DNA of 64,000 bases from Pseudomonas sp. LB-090624 (GTDB taxonomy: Bacteria; Pseudomonadota; Gammaproteobacteria; Pseudomonadales; Pseudomonadaceae). Of this stretch, positions 60,612 to 64,000 are shown piece after piece (position 1 is the first letter of the stretch; each line of letters opens with the position of its first letter). Made by a program: the position numbers and the translations under genes. The notes beneath the pieces are model-generated. The model made no database searches and was not told where the DNA came from. It worked only from the letters and a program-made list of their open reading frames with translations. The DNA lies in assembly GCF_003205205.1 (NCBI RefSeq), contig NZ_QJRL01000002.1, positions 186,001 through 250,000 on the forward strand, written 5' to 3'.

Positions 60612-62024
60612 ATGACCAGTGCAGCCAATTCGGCACCCTTGATAGAAAAACACACGATCGGCTATGTGCCGCCGGAAGACCGCCATGGAAAGGTAAGGGA
60701 TCTATTCACACTGTGGTTCGGCGGCAATATCGCGCCACTGCCCATCGTCACCGGCGCGCTGGGGGTGCAGTTGTTTCACCTGAACCTGGTATGGGGCATC
60801 GTCGCCATCCTCGTCGGTCACCTGGTCGGTGGCGTGCTGATGGCATTGCACTCGGCCCAGGGCCCGCAGATGGGCATCCCGCAGATGATCCAGAGCCGCG
60901 CCCAGTTCGGCACCCTTGGTGCGCTGCTGGTGGTGGTGATCGCCGGGGTCATGTACATCGGCTTCTTCGCCTCCAACATCGTGCTTGCCGGCAAGTCGCT
61001 GCATGGCGTGGTCGACGCCGTACCCGTGCCGGTCGGCATCGTCATCGGTGCGCTGGGTTCGGGCATCATCGGCATCATCGGCTACCGCTTCATCCACGTA
61101 CTCAACCGCATCGGCACCTGGGTGCTGGGCATCGGTATCGTGGTCGGGTTCGGCTACATCTTCACCCATGTGCAAAGCGACGACTTCCTCACCCGCGGCG
61201 GCTTCAATTTGGCCGGCTGGCTGGCCACCGTGTCGCTGGCGGCGCTGTGGCAGATCGCCTTTGCACCCTACGTGTCGGACTACTCGCGCTACCTGCCGGC
61301 AGACGTGAAAGTCAGCTCGACCTTCTGGACTACCTACCTGGGTTCAGCCCTGGGTTCAAGCCTGTCGTTCATCTTCGGCGCCGTGGCGGTGCTGGCAATC
61401 CCGGCCGGTATGGACACCATGGACGCGGTCAAGCTGGCCACCGGCACCCTCGGCCCGATCATGCTGGTGCTGTTCCTGCTCAGCGTCATCAGCCACAACG
61501 CCCTCAACCTGTATGGCGCAGTGCTGTCGATCATCACCCTGGTGCAGACCTTCGCCTACCGCTGGATTCCGACCGCCAAGAGCCGCGCGGTGCTGTCGCT
61601 GATCGTGCTGTCCGCCTGCTGCGTGGTGGCGGTGTTCGCCTCGGCAGACTTCATCGGCCATTTCGTCGACATGGTGCTGGTGCTGCTGGTGGTGCTGGTG
61701 CCATGGACGGCAATCAACCTGATCGACTTCTATGCCATTCACAAGGGCGACTATGACATTCAGTCGATCTTCCAGGTGGATGGCGGCGTCTACGGGCGTT
61801 ACAACCCGCAGGCATTGATCGCCTATGCGATCGGTATCGTGGTGCAGATCCCGTTCATGAACACACCGCTGTACGTCGGGCCGATTTCCGAGCACATCAA
61901 CGGGGCTGACCTGTCGTGGCTGGTAGGCCTGGCAGTGACCTCGCCGCTGTACTGGTGGCTGGCCAGCCGTGACAGCGCCTACCGCCGTCGGCAGACCAGT
62001 GCGAAGTTGGCCATGGGGCACTGA
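60612..62024 (+). CDS. NCS1-family nucleobase/N-heterocycle permease, copy 2
   Basis: 470 residues, 12 predicted helices, clearly paralogous to the 48535 protein (GYVPPEDRHGKVRDLFTLWF; IAPLPIVTGALGVQLFHL; AFAPYVSDYSRYLPADV). It should import a purine, pyrimidine or other N-heterocycle with Na+ or H+. GGAGTCAGTC precedes the ATG at 60612; the frame to 60585 is not needed. A sigma-54 promoter with an NtrC-like site lies upstream, so it is probably a nitrogen-scavenging permease induced when ammonium is low. A strong terminator hairpin follows. Confidence 0.92.
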   Translation: MTSAANSAPLIEKHTIGYVPPEDRHGKVRDLFTLWFGGNIAPLPIVTGALGVQLFHLNLVWGIVAILVGHLVGGVLMALHSAQGPQMGIPQMIQSRAQFGTLGALLVVVIAGVMYIGFFASNIVLAGKSLHGVVDAVPVPVGIVIGALGSGIIGIIGYRFIHVLNRIGTWVLGIGIVVGFGYIFTHVQSDDFLTRGGFNLAGWLATVSLAALWQIAFAPYVSDYSRYLPADVKVSSTFWTTYLGSALGSSLSFIFGAVAVLAIPAGMDTMDAVKLATGTLGPIMLVLFLLSVISHNALNLYGAVLSIITLVQTFAYRWIPTAKSRAVLSLIVLSACCVVAVFASADFIGHFVDMVLVLLVVLVPWTAINLIDFYAIHKGDYDIQSIFQVDGGVYGRYNPQALIAYAIGIVVQIPFMNTPLYVGPISEHINGADLSWLVGLAVTSPLYWWLASRDSAYRRRQTSAKLAMGH

Positions 62025-62032
62025 TCGAATCG

Positions 62033-62074
62033 GTGCCGGCCTTTTCGCGGGTCAAGCTGCGAAAAGGCCGGCAC
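62033..62074. terminator. Bidirectional terminator between NCS1 permease and amtB
   Basis: GTGCCGGCCTTTTCGC (62033-62048) pairs perfectly with GCGAAAAGGCCGGCAC (62059-62074); the stem is 16 bp and carries its own T/A run, so it can work in both directions. Confidence 0.85.
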
Positions 62075-62088
62075 AGGCACCGCATCAA

Positions 62089-63390
62089 TCAGAGGTTGTA
62101 CGCCCGCTCATTGTGCTCCGCCAGGTCCAGCCCCTGCTCTTCCTCTTCTCGGCTGGCCCGCAGCCCCACGGTCAGCTTGATGGCCCCGAGAATCGCCCAG
62201 CTCACCACGAAGCAATAGACAACGGTAAACGCCACGCCCTTGAGCTGTATCAGCGCCTGCCCGAGCGGCGAAGCCCCTTCCACATATCCGCCCAGCGACG
62301 GCGCGGCAAACACACCGGTCAACACGGCCCCGATCATCCCGCCAACACCATGCAGCCCGAATACATCGAGGCTGTCGTCATACCCCAGCGCCTGCTTGAG
62401 CCGGGTCACGGCAAAGAAGCAGATCGCCCCAGTCAACAAGCCGATTACTATCGCGCCCAACGGCCCGACAAAAGCACAGGCTGGTGTGATTCCGACCAGT
62501 CCGGCCAGCGCACCGGAAGCCGCACCCAGCGCTGTCGGTCGACCATGCATCACCTGTTCGGTCAACAACCAGCCGACAATCCCGGCACAGGCCGCCACCA
62601 TGGTCGCCAACATCACCACCCCTGCCCCTTGGTTGGCCGCAAGCCCTGAACCGACGTTGAAGCCGAACCAGCCCACCCACAATAACCCTGCCCCTACCAG
62701 GGTGAAACCGAGGTTGTGCGGCGGCATCGCCACCTGCGGGTAACCCTTGCGCTTACCCAGCATCAACGCCGCCGCCAGGGCTGCCACGCCAGAGTTGATG
62801 TGCACCGCCGTACCGCCAGCAAAGTCCAGGACGCCCCAGTTGACCATCAATGCCCCCGGCCCGCCCCATACCATGTGGGCGATTGGCGCATACACCAGCA
62901 CGAACCACGCCGCCATGAACAGCAGCGAAGCGCTGAACTTCATGCGTTCGGCAAACCCACCGGCAATCAGCGCCGGCGTGATGATCGCGAAGGTCAGCTG
63001 GAACACCGCGAACACGCCTTCGGGGATGGTGCCGACCAGGCTGTCATGGCCGATGTCGAGCATCAGGGCCTTGTCCAGCCCGCCGATGAAGCTGTTGACG
63101 GTGATCTGCCCTTCGACCATGCCGCTGGTAGCGACCACCAGGCTGTAGCCGAACAGCACCCAGAGAATGCCGATGACACCGGCCACGGCGAACAGCTGGG
63201 TAAATACCGAAAGAAAGTTCTTCGCCCGCACCATGCCGCCATAGAACAGCGCAAGGCCAGGGATGCACATCATCAACACGAACATCGCGGCGCAGATCAT
63301 CCAGGCGGTATTGCCGGTGTCCAGAGTGGGTTCGGCGGCGTAGGCCAATGGCGTCAACGCGAGCAGCACAACAGCAAGGGTATGCTTCAT
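62089..63390 (-). CDS. amtB: Ammonium transporter AmtB
   Basis: 433 residues. A signal-like first helix (MKHTLAVVLLALTPLAYAAE) and 11 further helices. Typical motifs: PGLALFYGGMVRAKNFLSVF, MAAWFVLVYAPIAHMVWG, DFAGGTAVHINSGVAALAAA and the twin-histidine region ending in VFGLHGVGGMIGAVLTGVFA. It carries ammonium across the inner membrane and may also pass methylammonium. It lies 52 bases behind a glutamate-synthase-like gene in the same direction, and no glnK is beside it in this window, which is unusual for amtB and suggests a special-purpose copy. Confidence 0.93.
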   Translation of the reverse strand: MKHTLAVVLLALTPLAYAAEPTLDTGNTAWMICAAMFVLMMCIPGLALFYGGMVRAKNFLSVFTQLFAVAGVIGILWVLFGYSLVVATSGMVEGQITVNSFIGGLDKALMLDIGHDSLVGTIPEGVFAVFQLTFAIITPALIAGGFAERMKFSASLLFMAAWFVLVYAPIAHMVWGGPGALMVNWGVLDFAGGTAVHINSGVAALAAALMLGKRKGYPQVAMPPHNLGFTLVGAGLLWVGWFGFNVGSGLAANQGAGVVMLATMVAACAGIVGWLLTEQVMHGRPTALGAASGALAGLVGITPACAFVGPLGAIVIGLLTGAICFFAVTRLKQALGYDDSLDVFGLHGVGGMIGAVLTGVFAAPSLGGYVEGASPLGQALIQLKGVAFTVVYCFVVSWAILGAIKLTVGLRASREEEEQGLDLAEHNERAYNL

Positions 63391-63442
63391 GGGTCACTCC
63401 TGTGCGAATGGGGGGCTGCTTCGCAGTCCCCCGAGGGTCAAC

Positions 63443-64000
63443 TCAATACTGCGCCTGGCCCGGCACCCACGTGGTCCCTGCCAACGGCACCCGGGCCATG
63501 GCCGCCGCCTCGACGGTCAACGCCACCAAGTCCTCCGGGTCAAGGTTGTGCAGATGCGACTTGCCACACGCCCGCGCCATGGTCTGCGCCTCCAGCACCA
63601 GTACCCGCAAGTAGTTGGCCAGCCGCCGCCCGGCTTCCTCCGGGTTCAGCCGCTTGGCCAGCTCCGGGTCCTGAGTGGTAATCCCGGCCGGGTCGCGACC
63701 GTTCTGCCAGTCGTCATAGAACCCTGCCGCCGAACCGATCTTCTTCAGCTCGCTGTCCAGCCGCGGGTGGTTGTCGCCCAGGGCAATCAGCGCCGCCGTG
63801 CCAATCGCCACCGCATCCGCCCCCAAGGCCATGGCCTTGGCCACATCGGCACCGTTACGGATACCCCCCGAGACGATCAGCTGCACCTTGCGGTGCATAC
63901 CCATTTCCTGCAGCGCCTGCACCGCCTGGGGAATAGCCGGCAAGATCGGGATGCCAACGTGCTCGATGAACACTTCCTGGGTTGCAGCCGTACCACCCTG
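63443..64000 (-). CDS. FMN-binding glutamate synthase-like protein, GlxD/MgsC type, C-terminal part (5' end outside window)
   Basis: The last ~185 codons of a glutamate synthase (GltS) FMN-domain protein; the frame is open through base 64000. Motifs: QGGTAATQEVFIEHVGIPIL, QLIVSGGIRNGADVAKAMAL (FMN phosphate site) and GADAVAIGTAALIALG. The end is short, without the beta-helix GXGXG domain of full-length GltB. That layout is found in stand-alone GlxD/MgsC subunits that act with GlxB/GlxC-like partners, including N-methylglutamate synthase. It sits directly upstream of amtB, so a role in ammonium or methylamine assimilation is likely. Confidence 0.85.
   Translation of the reverse strand, partial: QGGTAATQEVFIEHVGIPILPAIPQAVQALQEMGMHRKVQLIVSGGIRNGADVAKAMALGADAVAIGTAALIALGDNHPRLDSELKKIGSAAGFYDDWQNGRDPAGITTQDPELAKRLNPEEAGRRLANYLRVLVLEAQTMARACGKSHLHNLDPEDLVALTVEAAAMARVPLAGTTWVPGQAQY

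Noticed and set aside
1..64000. Search by eye for CRISPR arrays, tRNA or rRNA genes, IS elements and prophage genes
   Set aside because: No spaced direct repeats, no cloverleaf or rRNA-like sequence, and no transposase or integrase motif was recognised.

Overview
The window reads as chromosomal DNA of a fluorescent pseudomonad, most likely of the Pseudomonas putida group. It has GC-rich codon use throughout, REP elements of the type common in that group (GTGGGAGCGGGC...GCCCGCGAA; paired at 24118-24200, single at 39103-39126), and a metabolism built from small catabolic operons, each with its own regulator. No tRNA, rRNA, CRISPR array, insertion sequence or prophage was seen. Two gene remnants (tssM, an Lrp/AsnC gene) mark past rearrangements. 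Functions are inferred from sequence features and knowledge of families; nothing was searched.

Layout. 1-437: end of a type II secretion secretin. 599-2471: DUF3455 protein, ECF sigma factor and anti-sigma factor. 2624-7021: MocR regulator divergent from an EamA exporter, then an ABC exporter. 7088-19379: catabolic island bounded by two IclR regulators, with a shikimate-dehydrogenase-like enzyme, three related FAD dehydrogenases, a NIPSNAP protein, an ACS-type MFS transporter, a TIM-barrel isomerase and a Gfo/Idh dehydrogenase; probably catabolism of a hydroaromatic or polyol-like acid. 19519-22401: HD-GYP receptor. 22540-28157: polyamine or diamine catabolism (aldehyde dehydrogenase, class III aminotransferase, LuxR regulator, APC permease). 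28359-31352: 8-oxoguanine deaminase, heme oxygenase and two small proteins. 31590-39034: CptA-like phosphoethanolamine transferase, TetR plus 14-TM drug exporter, LysR, short-type ArgC, GNAT. 39144-44648: SsuABC/TauABC-like importer with an acyl-CoA-dehydrogenase-like enzyme, an AhpD-fold protein and an AraC regulator. 44695-48482: Rrf2 regulator divergent from an NDH-2-like flavoprotein, then a chemoreceptor.

48535-57755 is the most interesting part. An NCS1 permease, two flavin reductases, an LLM flavin monooxygenase, a DUF1185 protein, an alpha/beta hydrolase, an aldehyde dehydrogenase, a carboxymuconolactone-decarboxylase-like protein and a GntR/FCD regulator form a probable regulon. Three copies of a TGGTATACCA-type operator lie upstream of its three main transcription units. 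The enzyme set matches the logic of two-component flavin-dependent opening of an N-heterocycle, as in trigonelline or pyridine degradation.

57858-64000 holds a hybrid histidine kinase, an Lrp/AsnC remnant, a second NCS1 permease behind a good sigma-54 promoter with an NtrC-like site, AmtB, and the C-terminus of an FMN-binding glutamate-synthase-like protein (GlxD/MgsC type). This suggests that nitrogen released from the heterocycle, possibly methylamine, is taken up and assimilated by neighbouring nitrogen-controlled genes.
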